This document shows, in pieces, positions 8,496-18,529 of a stretch of 64,000 nucleotides of DNA. A program made the translations under genes and the position numbers. The notes beneath the pieces are model-generated. The model was not told the origin of the DNA. It saw only the letters and a program-made list of their open reading frames with translations, and ran no database searches. Position 1 is the first letter of the stretch. Every line of letters starts with the position of its first letter. The stretch is from Sinorhizobium chiapasense (GTDB taxonomy: Bacteria > Pseudomonadota > Alphaproteobacteria > Rhizobiales > Rhizobiaceae), in NCBI RefSeq assembly GCF_036488675.1, contig NZ_CP133148.1, positions 2,418,001 to 2,482,000 on the forward strand. The letters run 5' to 3'.

Positions 8496-9451
8496 TGCCT
8501 TGCCCACCCGTCTACGCGTGCTGCGTTGCCGTCGACCCATTTCTTCGCGTAGTCGGGGGGCGCCTGCCGCTCCACCTCCAGCGCGTAGCTCATCGCCGTC
8601 ACTTCCTCCGGTGAGAAATCCACCTGTTCCAGGAACTTCGCGATATCGGGATGCTTCTTGCCGAAGGCTGTCGCATAGGCAATGTGGAAATGCGCCGTAT
8701 CCCAGGCAGTGGCCGCGCTCGACTTGGTGATCCACAGCGGATCGTCCGCCGGCACGATCTTCCATTTCGCCGGGTCATGCGCCGGCTCCTCGATGCGCGT
8801 GAGCTTGTGCAACTCGAAGACGTGATGCGGCGCATAACAGTAGAACACCATCGGCCGGGCGGTCGCGACCGCCGCATCGACCGCCGCCATCGCCACCTCC
8901 TCCTCCGCCTCGACGAGCGTCAGGTTCGCAGCATAGCCGTAGCTGTTCGCCCTCACCCGTTCTATCCCCGTCGAAAGCCAGGTCGGCGCGCCGATCCACA
9001 CTTCGCCGCGTCCGTCCCCGTCGGTGTCGAGCACCGCGGTCTTTGCCGGGTCGCTGAGGTCGGCGACGGTCTTGAGGCCGGCAGCGGCTGCCTCGGGCGT
9101 GGCGCAAAGGCCCTGCCAGGCCGGTACCGCGCGCCCGCTCAGGACGACGGCACCCTTGTCGGTCACGTATTTCTTGATGAGATCCTCGAAATTCGGCCGC
9201 CACACTTCGGGCTGAATATCGACCTCGCCCTTGTCGAGCCCGACAAAGGCGTTGATCGTCCCGAGTTCGCGCACCTCGGCCTCGAGCCCGAATTTCTTGG
9301 CGATGCTCAGTTTGAGGATATTGGCCGTTGCCTGTCCGGACGGCCAATTGGGCATGGCGATCACCAGGTCGGCTGCCTTGGCCGGCAGGGCAACAGTTGC
9401 GGCAAGGATGGCTGCGAGGGCGGCCACGCGGAATTTCGTGCTTCTCTTCAC
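8492..9451 (-). CDS. Glycine betaine/choline-type ABC transporter substrate-binding protein (OpuAC family)
   Basis: Periplasmic binding protein of the quaternary-amine importer class. A signal peptide (FRVAALAAILAATVALPAKAA) precedes the mature domain, which opens ADLVIAMPNWPSGQATANIL and has GEVDIQPEVWRPNFEDLI, the pattern of ChoX/ProX-like proteins whose ligand sits in an aromatic cage; Trp and Tyr residues are frequent (WLSTGIERV, VFYCYAPHH). The GTG start at 9451 follows GGAGGG by four bases; the ATG at 9550 would add a non-signal N-terminus. No permease or ATPase gene is adjacent, so it is an orphan binding protein here. Confidence 0.85.
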   Translation of the reverse strand: MKRSTKFRVAALAAILAATVALPAKAADLVIAMPNWPSGQATANILKLSIAKKFGLEAEVRELGTINAFVGLDKGEVDIQPEVWRPNFEDLIKKYVTDKGAVVLSGRAVPAWQGLCATPEAAAAGLKTVADLSDPAKTAVLDTDGDGRGEVWIGAPTWLSTGIERVRANSYGYAANLTLVEAEEEVAMAAVDAAVATARPMVFYCYAPHHVFELHKLTRIEEPAHDPAKWKIVPADDPLWITKSSAATAWDTAHFHIAYATAFGKKHPDIAKFLEQVDFSPEEVTAMSYALEVERQAPPDYAKKWVDGNAARVDGWARQ

Positions 9452-9730
9452 AGTGCCCTCCGAACAGATTCCCCGAATACTGCGGCTGATGTCTTGTGAA
9501 TGGATGCTATGTCGAAATCTGCCGCGCCATGCCGGACGCGACGTACGCAATGTGCACGCACTTGATCTGTCTGCGGGTCGGCAGGACCCGGAATACTATG
9601 CAGGCATGTCCTGACGGCCGGCAGGATGCACCAGCTTCTTCCCCTCCGTCAACTTGCCGTTGATCGGTCGCGCGGATTCAGGCTTAAATACGCACCAAAG
9701 GGTTCGACGAAGGCCCGCTCTTCGATCCAC

Positions 9731-10396
9731 CTAGCTCCCCTGCGGATCGACTGCGAGCCTGTCGACATAGCTTTCGACACCGTGGACATTCTCCATCAGC
9801 ACCTTGATGGCGCGACGCTCCAGCTCGCTCTTCACCTTGCCTTCAAGCACGGCGTGGCAGGCTTCCACGGTGACCCTGATTTTCTCCGGGTCGAGGCCGA
9901 GGTCGGCCCGCAGGCGCGCGCGGATTGCGACGGCGAGCGCCTCGTCTCCCCTGACCGTGCCCTCACCCGGAACGTCGACGATCGCGCGCAGAAGGTCGAC
10001 GCGGCTGATGATGCCGACCAGCGCGCCATTTTCCACGATCGGCACGCGCTTGATCTTGTGGTTGAACATGAGCTCGGCAACGGCGCCGATCGGCGCGTCG
10101 CGGTCGACCGTGACAACCTTGGTCGACATCAGATCACTGATACGCCAGCTGTTGCTGCGGATATAGCGGTCGAGATCGATGAGGGCGCTCTCGGCCGCAG
10201 CAGTACCGCGGCCCTTCCCGAGCTCGATGCGGCGCAATAGGTCGCCTTCCGTCAGCATGCCCACGACCGCACCATCGTCATCGATGACGGGGAGACCGCT
10301 CAGCCCCCTCGTTACCATGGTTTCGATCGCGTGACGAACGCTGCTTGCCGTACTGATCGTGGCCACGCTTGTCGTCATGATTTCTTCGGCGCGCAT
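9731..10396 (-). CDS. CBS-pair plus BON domain protein
   Basis: A 221-residue cytoplasmic protein. Two CBS motifs make a Bateman module: MRAEEIMTTSVATISTASSV...GLPVIDDDGAVVGMLTEGDLLRR and, after a linker helix, ISDLMSTKVVTVDRDAPI...RVPIVENGALVGIISRVDLLRA. Such modules usually bind adenine nucleotides. A C-terminal BON domain (VRGDEALAVAIRARLRADL ... HGVESYVDRLAVD) follows. CBS-BON proteins are common in rhizobia, often linked to stress or low-oxygen responses. The start ATG at 10396 is preceded by GGTGGAGG; the 64 residues upstream in the same frame look non-coding. Confidence 0.9.
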   Translation of the reverse strand: MRAEEIMTTSVATISTASSVRHAIETMVTRGLSGLPVIDDDGAVVGMLTEGDLLRRIELGKGRGTAAAESALIDLDRYIRSNSWRISDLMSTKVVTVDRDAPIGAVAELMFNHKIKRVPIVENGALVGIISRVDLLRAIVDVPGEGTVRGDEALAVAIRARLRADLGLDPEKIRVTVEACHAVLEGKVKSELERRAIKVLMENVHGVESYVDRLAVDPQGS

Positions 10397-10550
10397 TTGG
10401 GCCTCCACCTGTTGCGGGAGAAACGAAAGCACTACAGCCATTCTGCCTGGCGGATTTGTCCGAGAGGAGGAAAGATGCCGGAAATGCCGAGCATTTTCAA
10501 ATATTCCCGAAAGGCCGAAGCGCAAAATCGGTCGCCTTGCCTCGCACCGG

Positions 10551-10796
10551 CTACGGCGCAACGGCGATACCCGCCTCCCTCGATGCATCCAGAAATGTGA
10601 TCCGCGCGACGTAAGCCGGCAGATGACCGCTTAACACCTCCTTGCATGCGGCAACAGCAGCGTAATAGGCGGGTCCCCTCCGCTGCGGCCAAGCCTCCTG
10701 CAGCAGCGAGAGGGCGTCTTCCGCGGTCGACACGAATGCCAAACCGCCGTCGGCGGACCTCACAACGACACACTCGTTCCAGGGACCGGCACTCAT
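10551..10796 (-). CDS. DUF982 family protein
   Basis: An 81-residue protein matching the rhizobial DUF982 pattern: an N-terminal W-N-x-x-V-V-V strand, GGLAFVSTAEDALSLLQEAW, then RRGPAYYAAVAACKEVLSG and a Phe-Leu-Asp-Ala-Ser-Arg-Glu-Ala end. The family is largely limited to Rhizobiales and its function is unknown; paralogues are numerous. Short length and a single alpha/beta domain are normal for the family. It is encoded alone, with a mosaic repeat immediately upstream. Confidence 0.75.
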   Translation of the reverse strand: MSAGPWNECVVVRSADGGLAFVSTAEDALSLLQEAWPQRRGPAYYAAVAACKEVLSGHLPAYVARITFLDASREAGIAVAP

Positions 10797-10824
10797 CGTT
10801 CGTCTCCGCGTCGGGCAACGCTGC

Positions 10825-11045
10825 TAGAGCGGGATGAGGGAAAGTGTGCGCGGTTTTCCGCCCGCATCCCGCTCTAACTCATTAGAATCGATCACGTTTA
10901 TGATTGTAGGTCGGTTCGACCTAAAATCATCGCGATCTAGAGCGCCGTGCGTTCAAGTGAGCGCACAAAGGACGCTCTAGCACTTTGATTCTAGAGCATC
11001 TTATCCGCTTTCAGTGATTCCACTTGAAAGCGGGATGCTCTAGAC
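10825..11045. repeat. Composite mosaic repeat, module order Z-X-Y
   Basis: Three palindromic modules separated by CTAGAGC joints: Z (10825-10935, from AGAGCGGGATGAGGG through GATCACGTTTATGATT to the GTCGGTTCGACC palindrome), X (about 10938-10992, AGCGCCGTGCGTTCAAGTGA to GCACTTTGATT) and Y (10993-11043, AGAGCATCTTATCCGC to GCGGGATGCTCTAG). The same three modules occur at 48957-49167 in reverse orientation and in circularly permuted order. The remaining gap to 11223 shows no gene. Confidence 0.85.
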
Positions 11046-11223
11046 GAATAGGTAACGTAGCAACAGCCCTTTTGAAGCATCTTCGGGACCGGGAAGGATG
11101 AAAAATCTCCGTGATCCGCCGGTCGTCCCGGGACCGCCAGTGCCCGTCGGACGAGGAGCCCGGCAGCACAACCGCAAGCGGCGTCATTTGCCGGCATCGC
11201 CAAGCCTGGTCCGCTGCGTATCG

Positions 11224-12078
11224 TCACCCCAATTGCAGGCCTGCCGCCCGGGCGGCGTCGCGCAGGAACGGCAAGCCGACCTCGATAACGTCGCGGGGGT
11301 CTTCGGCGACCGGCCGCCAGATTGCCAGCCCGCCCGCGATGTCATGGTCGACATGGTTCATGCTCTCGAGCGTGATCGGCCCGTCGTAGCCGACGTCGGC
11401 GATCGCCTTCATGCAGGCCTGCCAGTTCAGCATGCCGCGTCCGGGCACGCCACGGTTGGCCTCGGAGACATGCACATAGCCGAGATGGGGCGCCGCCGCT
11501 TCGAACCCGGCGGCAAAACTCTCCTCCTCGATGTGCATGTGATAGGTATCGAGATGGATGAAAAGATTGTCGGCACCGATCCGCTCGATGATCCGCGCGG
11601 CGTCGATTCCGCGGTTGATGAGATGGGTCTCGTAGCGGTTGCAGGGCTCGATGCCGAGCTTCAGGCCGCGCGACCTTGCCGTCCTCGCAGCCCGCTCGAG
11701 AAACCGGCACATTCCGTCGATCTCCCTGGTCGTCGCAGCGCGGCCCGTGGTCCTGCCGATCGAGCCATAGGTGACGCCGGCGAGCCCGAAGCTTCCGACC
11801 TCCGCGCAGACCCGGAAGGCCGGCTCCAGGAAGTCGAGCCCGTCCTGCGGATCAGCGACGATATCGAGCGCCCGGGGCAGCCCGAGCGACGGTATCAGCT
11901 CGATGCCATAGTGGCTGGCGAAGGCCCGCGTCCGCCGGGTGTCGATTTCCCTCGGCCTCAGCAGTGGAATTTCCAGGAGCCCGATGCCGAGCTCCTTGAG
12001 GCGGTCCATTTGCGGCTCGATGCGCGACAGGTCCCAGACGGGAGCGATCGCAAAAGTATGCAGTCCGAAGATGTTCAT
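11224..12078 (-). CDS. Sugar phosphate isomerase/epimerase (xylose-isomerase-like TIM barrel)
   Basis: A 284-residue TIM-barrel protein of the AP-endonuclease-2/xylose-isomerase superfamily. Metal-ligand positions are visible: GIEPCNRYETH (Glu), LFIHLDTYHMHIEE (Asp and His), YVHVSEANRGVPGRG (His/Glu) and ITLESMNHVD (Glu), with a short C-terminal end. These enzymes interconvert keto-sugars (tagatose/psicose 3-epimerase type) or act on inositol derivatives. It follows the ABC ATPase gene by four bases, so it is the last gene of the sugar-import operon and probably acts on the imported sugar. Confidence 0.85.
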   Translation of the reverse strand: MNIFGLHTFAIAPVWDLSRIEPQMDRLKELGIGLLEIPLLRPREIDTRRTRAFASHYGIELIPSLGLPRALDIVADPQDGLDFLEPAFRVCAEVGSFGLAGVTYGSIGRTTGRAATTREIDGMCRFLERAARTARSRGLKLGIEPCNRYETHLINRGIDAARIIERIGADNLFIHLDTYHMHIEEESFAAGFEAAAPHLGYVHVSEANRGVPGRGMLNWQACMKAIADVGYDGPITLESMNHVDHDIAGGLAIWRPVAEDPRDVIEVGLPFLRDAARAAGLQLG

Positions 12079-12082
12079 GAAG

Positions 12083-12855
<773 letters not shown>

Positions 12856-12859
<4 letters not shown>

Positions 12860-13848
12860 ACGCGGCTCTCCTTGCGCACCTGATACTGGTCGATGAAGAC
12901 CGCGAGGATCAGCACCGCGCCGATCGCCATCTGCTGATAGTAGGATTGCACCGCGAGCAGGTTGAGCCCGTTCTGCAGCACGCCCATGATCAGCGCGCCG
13001 ATCATGGTACCGAGAATGGAGCCGCGGCCGCCGAAGAGATTGGTGCCGCCGATGATGGCCGCGGTGATCGCGGTCAGTTCGTAGTTGAGGCCTGCCGTCG
13101 GATCGCCGGAGTTGATGCGCGCCATGAACAGCATGCCGGCAAGCCCGGCGAGCGCGCCGGAAAGCGTGTAGAGGACGCGCCTGTGCCGCTCGACGCGGAT
13201 GCCGGCGGCGCGCGCAGCGCTTTCGGAATCCCCGAGCGCCATGGTGTGCCGGCCGAACTTCGAATAGGCGAGCACGCAGTGGGCGACAATTGCGGTAACG
13301 ACGAAGATGATGACCGGCATCGGAATGCCAAGCGGCCGCCCCTGGCCGACATAGACCATCACGGCCGGCAGGCCATAGATCACCCGGCCGTCGGATATGA
13401 CGAGCGCAAGCCCGCGCGCAAGCCCCAGCATGCCGAGCGTCACGATGAAGGCGGGGACGAAGGCCCGCGTGATCAGCTGGCCGTTAACATAACCGGCGGC
13501 CGCCCCCGCGAGGATGCAGGCGGCAAGGCCGATGGGCGAAGGCGCGCCGAGATTGACGGCGACATAGGCGCCCGCCACACCGGAAAGCCCCATCACCGAG
13601 CCGAGCGACAGGTCAAGCCCGCCGGACCCGATGACATAGGTCGCGGCGATCGCCAGTACGCCGATCGTCGAGGTGGCAAGCAGGATGTTCAGGAAATTGC
13701 TCAGCGACAGGAAGAATGGCGAGAGCACGGCCATGACGGTGCTGAGCACGATCAGGACGATGAAGGATTCCAGCCGTATGTGCAGTTGCTCGACCGATGT
13801 TCGTTGCGCCCACGCCCAAAGCCCGGGCTGCGCCGTTTCATGTGTCAT
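12856..13848 (-). CDS. Sugar ABC transporter permease (RbsC/AlsC-like)
   Basis: A 330-residue inner-membrane permease with about nine to ten hydrophobic segments starting at FIVLIVLSTVMAVLSPFF. The BPD_transp_2 family landmarks are GGLDLSLGSVMGLSG, a cytoplasmic coupling region SKFGRHTMALGDSESAARAAGI (the EAA-like loop), and GGTNLFGGRGSILGTMIGALIMG. It would form a homodimer with the ATPase encoded next. Substrate is not fixed by the permease; the neighbouring binding protein suggests a hexose such as D-allose. Confidence 0.93.
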
Positions 13849-13922
13849 GGTTCTCAGTTCTCACCCAAGAAAGGAAGAAGACGGCCGGCGCAGTATGGCG
13901 CGCCAGCCGGGTTCGGCAAAAC

Positions 13923-14906
13923 TCACTTGACGTATTGAAGCATCGGCTCCTTGCCGGCGTCGAGCACGTCCTTGGTCAGCACCAGCGTCGGCACGGCGAT
14001 GTCCGCCGTGATGCTTTCGCCGGCGATCGCCTTCTTGACGTTCTCGACCGCCTGTTTCCCGACCAGATAAGGAAGCTGGGCGACCGAGGCGTTGAGCCTG
14101 CCGTCCTTGATCGATTTCACCGCATCGGAATTGCCGTCGACGCCGATGATCGTCACCTGATCGCCCTTGCCGGCGGCATAGACCGCCTCGACGGCGCCCA
14201 GCGCCATTCCGTCATTGGCGGCGAAGATGCCGACGAGGTCGGGGTTGCGGGTCAGGATATCGTTGGTGATCGACGCTGCCTTGCCGCGGTCCCAGTCGCC
14301 GGGAAGCGAGGCGACGACTTCGAGGCCGGGCGCCAGTTCTTTCAGCCGTGCCGCAAAGCCTTGAGCGCGCCGCTGCCCAGTCACGTTGCCCGATAGCCCC
14401 TCGATCACCAGCACCGGGCCCTTGGCGTCCTTGCCGAGCTTCTCGACGAGATAATCGGCGCCCTGGCCACCCGCCGCGACATTGTCGGAGCCGATCCGGA
14501 AGGTGATCTTTATGCCCTCCTTGTCGAGCACGGCCTGGTCGAGGTTGCCGTCGAGATCGACGACCTTGATGCCGGCGTCCTGCGCCGCCTTGAGGCATGG
14601 CAAGAGGTTGGTCGAGTTGATGGCGGCGGTGATCATCGCTACCGGCTTGCGTTCCAGCATCGTGTTGCAGAGGTTGAGCTGCGGCTCGGCCGCCTGGTCG
14701 CTTTCGGCGGCTTGCAGGAAATATTTCACGCCCGCTTCCTTGGCGCCGTCCTCGACCCCCTGGCTCATGGCGCCCCAGAACGGATTGGCGAGCGTTTTCA
14801 TCAGGACGCCGTATTCGCCGTCTTCGGCGATAGCGGGCGCGGCGAAGGCCATTGCAACGCCCAACGTCAAGGTAAATCGATTTATCTTTGCGACAAATGG
14901 TTGCAT
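13923..14906 (-). CDS. Sugar ABC transporter substrate-binding protein (D-allose-binding-like)
   Basis: Periplasmic binding protein of the ribose/allose class. The signal peptide runs FTLTLGVAMAFAAPAIA; the mature start EYGVLMKTLANPFWGAMSQG is strikingly like AlsB of Escherichia coli (which I recall as VVLKTLSNPFW), as are LPGDWDRGKA and FAANDGMALGAVEAV. I infer a D-allose or related hexose ligand; ribose and psicose binders are close relatives. Two ATGs are adjacent; the second (14906) has the better distance to GGAGG. The codons for residues 7-11 contain a perfect palindrome that matches a site upstream of the LacI gene, so an intragenic operator is possible. Confidence 0.85.
   Translation of the reverse strand: MQPFVAKINRFTLTLGVAMAFAAPAIAEDGEYGVLMKTLANPFWGAMSQGVEDGAKEAGVKYFLQAAESDQAAEPQLNLCNTMLERKPVAMITAAINSTNLLPCLKAAQDAGIKVVDLDGNLDQAVLDKEGIKITFRIGSDNVAAGGQGADYLVEKLGKDAKGPVLVIEGLSGNVTGQRRAQGFAARLKELAPGLEVVASLPGDWDRGKAASITNDILTRNPDLVGIFAANDGMALGAVEAVYAAGKGDQVTIIGVDGNSDAVKSIKDGRLNASVAQLPYLVGKQAVENVKKAIAGESITADIAVPTLVLTKDVLDAGKEPMLQYVK
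14873..14884. promoter_or_regulatory. LacI-type operator candidate inside the binding-protein gene start
   Basis: The 12-base palindrome TAAATCGATTTA falls about 25-35 bases inside the coding region. Its core AAATCGATTT recurs upstream of the adjacent LacI-family regulator gene (16096-16105). A CG-centred even palindrome is the usual LacI-family operator form. Confidence 0.5.
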
Positions 14907-14983
14907 CATTTCCTCCAGTTGATGTCACGCACCGTGAGTCCCAGCCAGATCCGGCGCTTGCCTTCCGTCTTCGACAATCGGGG

Positions 14984-16045
14984 TCATTGTCGTTTTCCTC
15001 CCCCGGAATGCGGTCCGCTACCTGGCGACCCAACGGATTCCCGCATCAAGACCTTGCATGGTTCGAGCCGCGCCATGGGCGGCCCCTCTTCCCCCTCGAT
15101 CCGGCGAAACAGCACGTCCATCGCCTCGATGGCGATCTGCCGGACGGGCTGCACGACCGCCGCGATCGCCGGCCATGTCACCTGCATCCACTCGGCATCG
15201 TCGAAGCCGACGAGGGAAATGTCGTTCGGGCAGTGCCAGCCGCGTCGCCGGAATTCGCTGAGCGCGACCAGCGTTCCCCTCAGGAACAGCGAATAGACGG
15301 CGGTCGGCCGCTCGCCCTTGGCGAAATAATCCCGCAGCGAGGATCGCAGCGGCTCGACATCGCTTTCCGAAAGGATCACGTCGACGCGGGCATCCGGGGC
15401 GAGTGCCAACGCGCGCTCGCGAAAACTGTCCAGCCGGGCGCGGACCGTTGCCGCCTGCTCGCCGAGACCTAGCACGAGGATATGACGGTGGCCTCTCTCG
15501 ACGAGCTCGCGCGCCACTTCGGCGCTCGCGGAAACACTGTCGGCCGAAACCGTGTCGAAGGAATCGTCCGCAAGCACCCGGTCGATCAGCACGCCGGTCA
15601 TGCCGTTCTTCTTCATGAAGCCCGCCGCCGGCCCGTGCTCGTTGCGCACCGGCGCCAGCACCACGCCGGAGACGCGCCAGTCATGCATGCGGGCGAGGAT
15701 TTCCTTTTCGCGCGCCTCCGACTCCCGGCTCGACGCCGCGACAAGCGCATAGCCGCGCTGTTCGGCCAGCCGTTCCAGCTGCGTGATCACGGAGCCGAAG
15801 AACTCGCTTTCGAATTCCGGAACGATCGCGCCGATGATGCGGCGCTTGGCGCGCCTCAGGTCCGAGGCAAGCGGATCGACGCGATAGCCGAGCAACTCCA
15901 CCGCGTCGAAGACGCGCTGGACGTTCTCGGGCTTTACCGTCGAAACACCTTGCAGGACTTTCGACACCGTCGCGGCAGAGACTCCGGCGCTATTCGCCAC
16001 GTCGTGGATCGACGGCCGCCGCGCATGCGCTTCCCGATGAACCAT
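14984..16045 (-). CDS. LacI-family transcriptional repressor of the sugar operon
   Basis: A 353-residue LacI/GalR regulator. The helix-turn-helix and hinge are RRPSIHDVANSAGVSAATVSKVLQG and VFDAVELLGYRVDPLASDLRR; the latter would enter the operator minor groove. The effector domain follows periplasmic-binding-protein topology (IIGAIVPEFESEFFG, VVLAPVRNEHG, GVLIDR, ISLVGFDDAEW). The start at 16045 has GGGAGGAGAGG before it; the upstream ATG at 16090 would add 15 residues. It lies just upstream of the importer genes and diverges from a dehydrogenase gene, so it probably controls both, with the imported sugar or its phosphate as inducer. Confidence 0.92.
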   Translation of the reverse strand: MVHREAHARRPSIHDVANSAGVSAATVSKVLQGVSTVKPENVQRVFDAVELLGYRVDPLASDLRRAKRRIIGAIVPEFESEFFGSVITQLERLAEQRGYALVAASSRESEAREKEILARMHDWRVSGVVLAPVRNEHGPAAGFMKKNGMTGVLIDRVLADDSFDTVSADSVSASAEVARELVERGHRHILVLGLGEQAATVRARLDSFRERALALAPDARVDVILSESDVEPLRSSLRDYFAKGERPTAVYSLFLRGTLVALSEFRRRGWHCPNDISLVGFDDAEWMQVTWPAIAAVVQPVRQIAIEAMDVLFRRIEGEEGPPMARLEPCKVLMRESVGSPGSGPHSGGGKRQ

Positions 16046-16093
16046 CCTCTCCTCCCGAGAGCAAGCAGTCTGCCGAGTGTCGCACAACAAGCG

Positions 16094-16127
16094 ATAAATC
16101 GATTTTTCCGTATTGTAAATCGTTTCA
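16094..16127. promoter_or_regulatory. Tandem LacI-type operator candidates between divergent genes
   Basis: ATAAATCGATTT (core 16096-16105) is followed 20 bases later by a weaker copy TAAATCGTTTCA (16116-16127). Both lie in the AT-rich gap between the regulator gene and the 2-hydroxyacid dehydrogenase gene. The spacing of about two helical turns would place two repressor dimers on one face of the DNA. Confidence 0.55.
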
Positions 16128-16201
16128 TTCGGCGTACAACCTGTGCGTCAGCGGTACATGTACCGAATGCATCGGAAGGAGCCGACCGGGAGGAAGAAGC
16201 C

Positions 16202-17233
16202 ATGTCCGACAATTCGCTGCCGCTGGTGATCAGCGCGCCGGAACCGCGTACGCTCGAGCTCATTTTCACCCCGCCTTCGCTCGCCCGGCTTCGTGCCGGC
16301 CACCGGATCGTCGAGACGACCGACCGGGACATTGCCGCGCTACCGGCCGACATTCTGGCTGCGGCCCGCTACATCATCGGCCAGCCGCCGATTTCGGGCG
16401 AATTGCTCGCCCGTATGCAGTCGCTGCGCTGCGTCTTCAACGTCGAGACCAACCTGATCGACAACATGCCCTACGAGACGTTGTTCGAGCGCGGCATCCA
16501 TGTGGTGACGACCGGCGCGGTCTTTGCCGAGCCCGTGGCCGAGCTTGGCCTTGCCATGGCGATCAATCTCGCGCGCGGTATCGTCGATGCCGATCTCGCC
16601 TTCCGCGAAGGCGAGGAATTGTGGGGCGGCGACGGCAACCGCACGGCGCGGCTCATCTCCGGCGCCGACGTCGGCATCATCGGCTTCGGCGACCTTGGCA
16701 AGGCGCTGAACCGCCTGCTCTCGGGCTTCCGCACCCGCACACGGGTCTTCGACCCCTGGCTGCCGCCGTCGATGCTGATAGAACACGGGGTGGAACCGGC
16801 TTCGTTGGACGCGGTGCTGTCGGAGAGCGACTACGTCTTCGTCGTCGCCTCGGTCACCAGCGAGAACCAGGGGTTCCTCGGCGCCGACGCCTTCGCGAAG
16901 ATGCGCAAGGGCGCCGCATTCATTCTGCTCAGCCGGGCCGGCGTGGTCAATTTCGAGGCGTTGATGGATGCGGTGCGCACGAAGCACATCGTCGCGGCCA
17001 GCGATGTCTTTCCGGAGGAACCGCTTGGCCTCGATCACCCCGTCCGCACGCTACCCGGCTTCCTCCGCTCGGCGCACCGCGCCGGCGCCCTCGATGTCGC
17101 CTTCAAGCGCATGGGGGATATGGTGCTGGAGGACATGGACCTGATGGACCGCGGCCTGCCGCCGATACGCTGCAAGCGCGCCGAGCGCGAAACCGTCTCG
17201 CGCATGCGCTCGAAGCCGGTCGACAGGAACTAG
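16202..17233 (+). CDS. D-2-hydroxyacid dehydrogenase family protein
   Basis: A 343-residue NAD(P)-dependent dehydrogenase. The cofactor fold is seen as GADVGIIGFGDLGKALNRLL; the N-terminal catalytic lobe has the pattern IIGQPPISGELLARMQSLRC, and later FILLSRAGVVNFEALMDAV corresponds to the region carrying the catalytic Arg. The SDVFPEEPLGLDHPVRTLPGF segment and the following RSAHRAGA place the usual Glu and His. The start ATG at 16202 has GGGAGGAAGAAGCC before it; the longer frame to 15482 overlaps the LacI gene on the other strand and is not coding. Divergent from the LacI gene, so probably part of the same sugar or sugar-acid pathway. Confidence 0.85.
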   Translation: MSDNSLPLVISAPEPRTLELIFTPPSLARLRAGHRIVETTDRDIAALPADILAAARYIIGQPPISGELLARMQSLRCVFNVETNLIDNMPYETLFERGIHVVTTGAVFAEPVAELGLAMAINLARGIVDADLAFREGEELWGGDGNRTARLISGADVGIIGFGDLGKALNRLLSGFRTRTRVFDPWLPPSMLIEHGVEPASLDAVLSESDYVFVVASVTSENQGFLGADAFAKMRKGAAFILLSRAGVVNFEALMDAVRTKHIVAASDVFPEEPLGLDHPVRTLPGFLRSAHRAGALDVAFKRMGDMVLEDMDLMDRGLPPIRCKRAERETVSRMRSKPVDRN

Positions 17234-17369
17234 CCCCTGCCCCATGAACAGCCCTCGATGCCGCACCGCAGTGTTTGTTGACTTCCCTTGGCCGAAACCT
17301 AGGTAGAAGGCGACCTGCAAACCGATCGTTCCGGATCGACCCGTTCAATCCCATCCTGAGAGAAAAGCC

Positions 17370-18341
17370 ATGCACTACAGAACACTCGGCCGTACCGGCC
17401 TCAGCGTCTCCGAAATCGGTTATGGTGCCTGGGGCATCGGCAACAGCGGCTGGCGCGGCGCCGACGACGAGGAGTCGGCCCGCGCGCTCAACCGGGCCAT
17501 CGACCTCGGCCTCACCTTCATCGACACGGCGCTCGGCTATGGCGAGGGCCACAGCGAGAGGCTGGTCGGCAAGCTGCTTAAGGAACGCCCGGAGACGATC
17601 CACGTCGTAACCAAGATCCCACCGAAGAACAGAACATGGCCGGCCCGCCCCGGCACGCCGGTCGAGGATGGGTTCCCCGCCGACCACGTCATCGCCTGCA
17701 CCGAAACCAGCCTAAGGAACCTCGGCGTCGAGACGATCGACGTGCAGCAGTTTCACGTCTGGTCGGACGAATGGGTCGGCCGCGGCGACTGGCTCTCGGC
17801 GGTCGAGCGGCTGAAACGCGATGGCAAGATCCGCTTCTTCGGCGTCTCGATCAACGATTACGAGCCCGAAAACGCCCTCGCCCTCATCGAAAGCGGCGGC
17901 GTCGACAGCGTGCAGGTGATCTACAACGTCTTCGAGCAGACGCCCGAGGAAACGCTGTTCCCGGCCTGCGAGCGCCACAATGTCGGCGTGATCGTCCGGG
18001 TGGCGCTCGACGAGGGCGGGCTCACCGGCCAGATCCGCGCCGATTCCGTCTTCCCGGAGGGAGACTTCAGGGCCAATTATTTCCGCGACGGCCGCAAGGC
18101 CGAGGTCGAAGAGCGGGCACGCAAGATCGTCGAGGACCTGGCGATCGCCCCCGACGCGCTCGCTGAAACGGCGCTGCGTTTCGTGCTCAGCCATCCGGCC
18201 GTATCGACCGTCATCCCCGGCATGCGCTCGGTGCGCAACGTCGAGCGCAATTGCGCGATCGGCGACGGACGCGGCCTTCCCGCCGGGCAGCGGGAGAAAC
18301 TGCGCGCGCACAAATGGCCGCGTAATTTCTATCGCGATTGA
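17370..18341 (+). CDS. Aldo/keto reductase
   Basis: A 323-residue (alpha/beta)8 oxidoreductase using NADPH. Family landmarks are [21 protein letters not shown] at the N-terminus, [21 protein letters not shown] with the catalytic Asp and Tyr, [10 protein letters not shown] with the catalytic Lys, and the cofactor-binding end [18 protein letters not shown]. Catalytic His would be in IDVQQFHVW. The ATG follows GAGAGAAAAGCC. It is 136 bases downstream of the dehydrogenase on the same strand, so it may belong to the same sugar catabolic group; the substrate is not readable from sequence. Confidence 0.92.
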   Translation: MHYRTLGRTGLSVSEIGYGAWGIGNSGWRGADDEESARALNRAIDLGLTFIDTALGYGEGHSERLVGKLLKERPETIHVVTKIPPKNRTWPARPGTPVEDGFPADHVIACTETSLRNLGVETIDVQQFHVWSDEWVGRGDWLSAVERLKRDGKIRFFGVSINDYEPENALALIESGGVDSVQVIYNVFEQTPEETLFPACERHNVGVIVRVALDEGGLTGQIRADSVFPEGDFRANYFRDGRKAEVEERARKIVEDLAIAPDALAETALRFVLSHPAVSTVIPGMRSVRNVERNCAIGDGRGLPAGQREKLRAHKWPRNFYRD

Positions 18342-18529
18342 ACCGTCGATCGACGTTCTGCAACGCTCGAACCGTCGTCTCGTTCAAGGCCGCCGGCGCC
18401 CACGGGGCGCTCGTGGCCTGCCCACAAGCTCGCGACAAGCGCCGCCCCGAGGGAACGGAGGTGGCGCATGATGGTTGGAACATCACGTATTGCACGCAAA
18501 GTGCGGTCAAGAACATCGGAGGTTCCACC

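Noticed and set aside
15482..16201. N-terminal extension of the dehydrogenase frame by 240 residues
   Set aside because: It overlaps the LacI gene in antisense; the ATG at 16202 has a strong ribosome-binding site and matches the family start.
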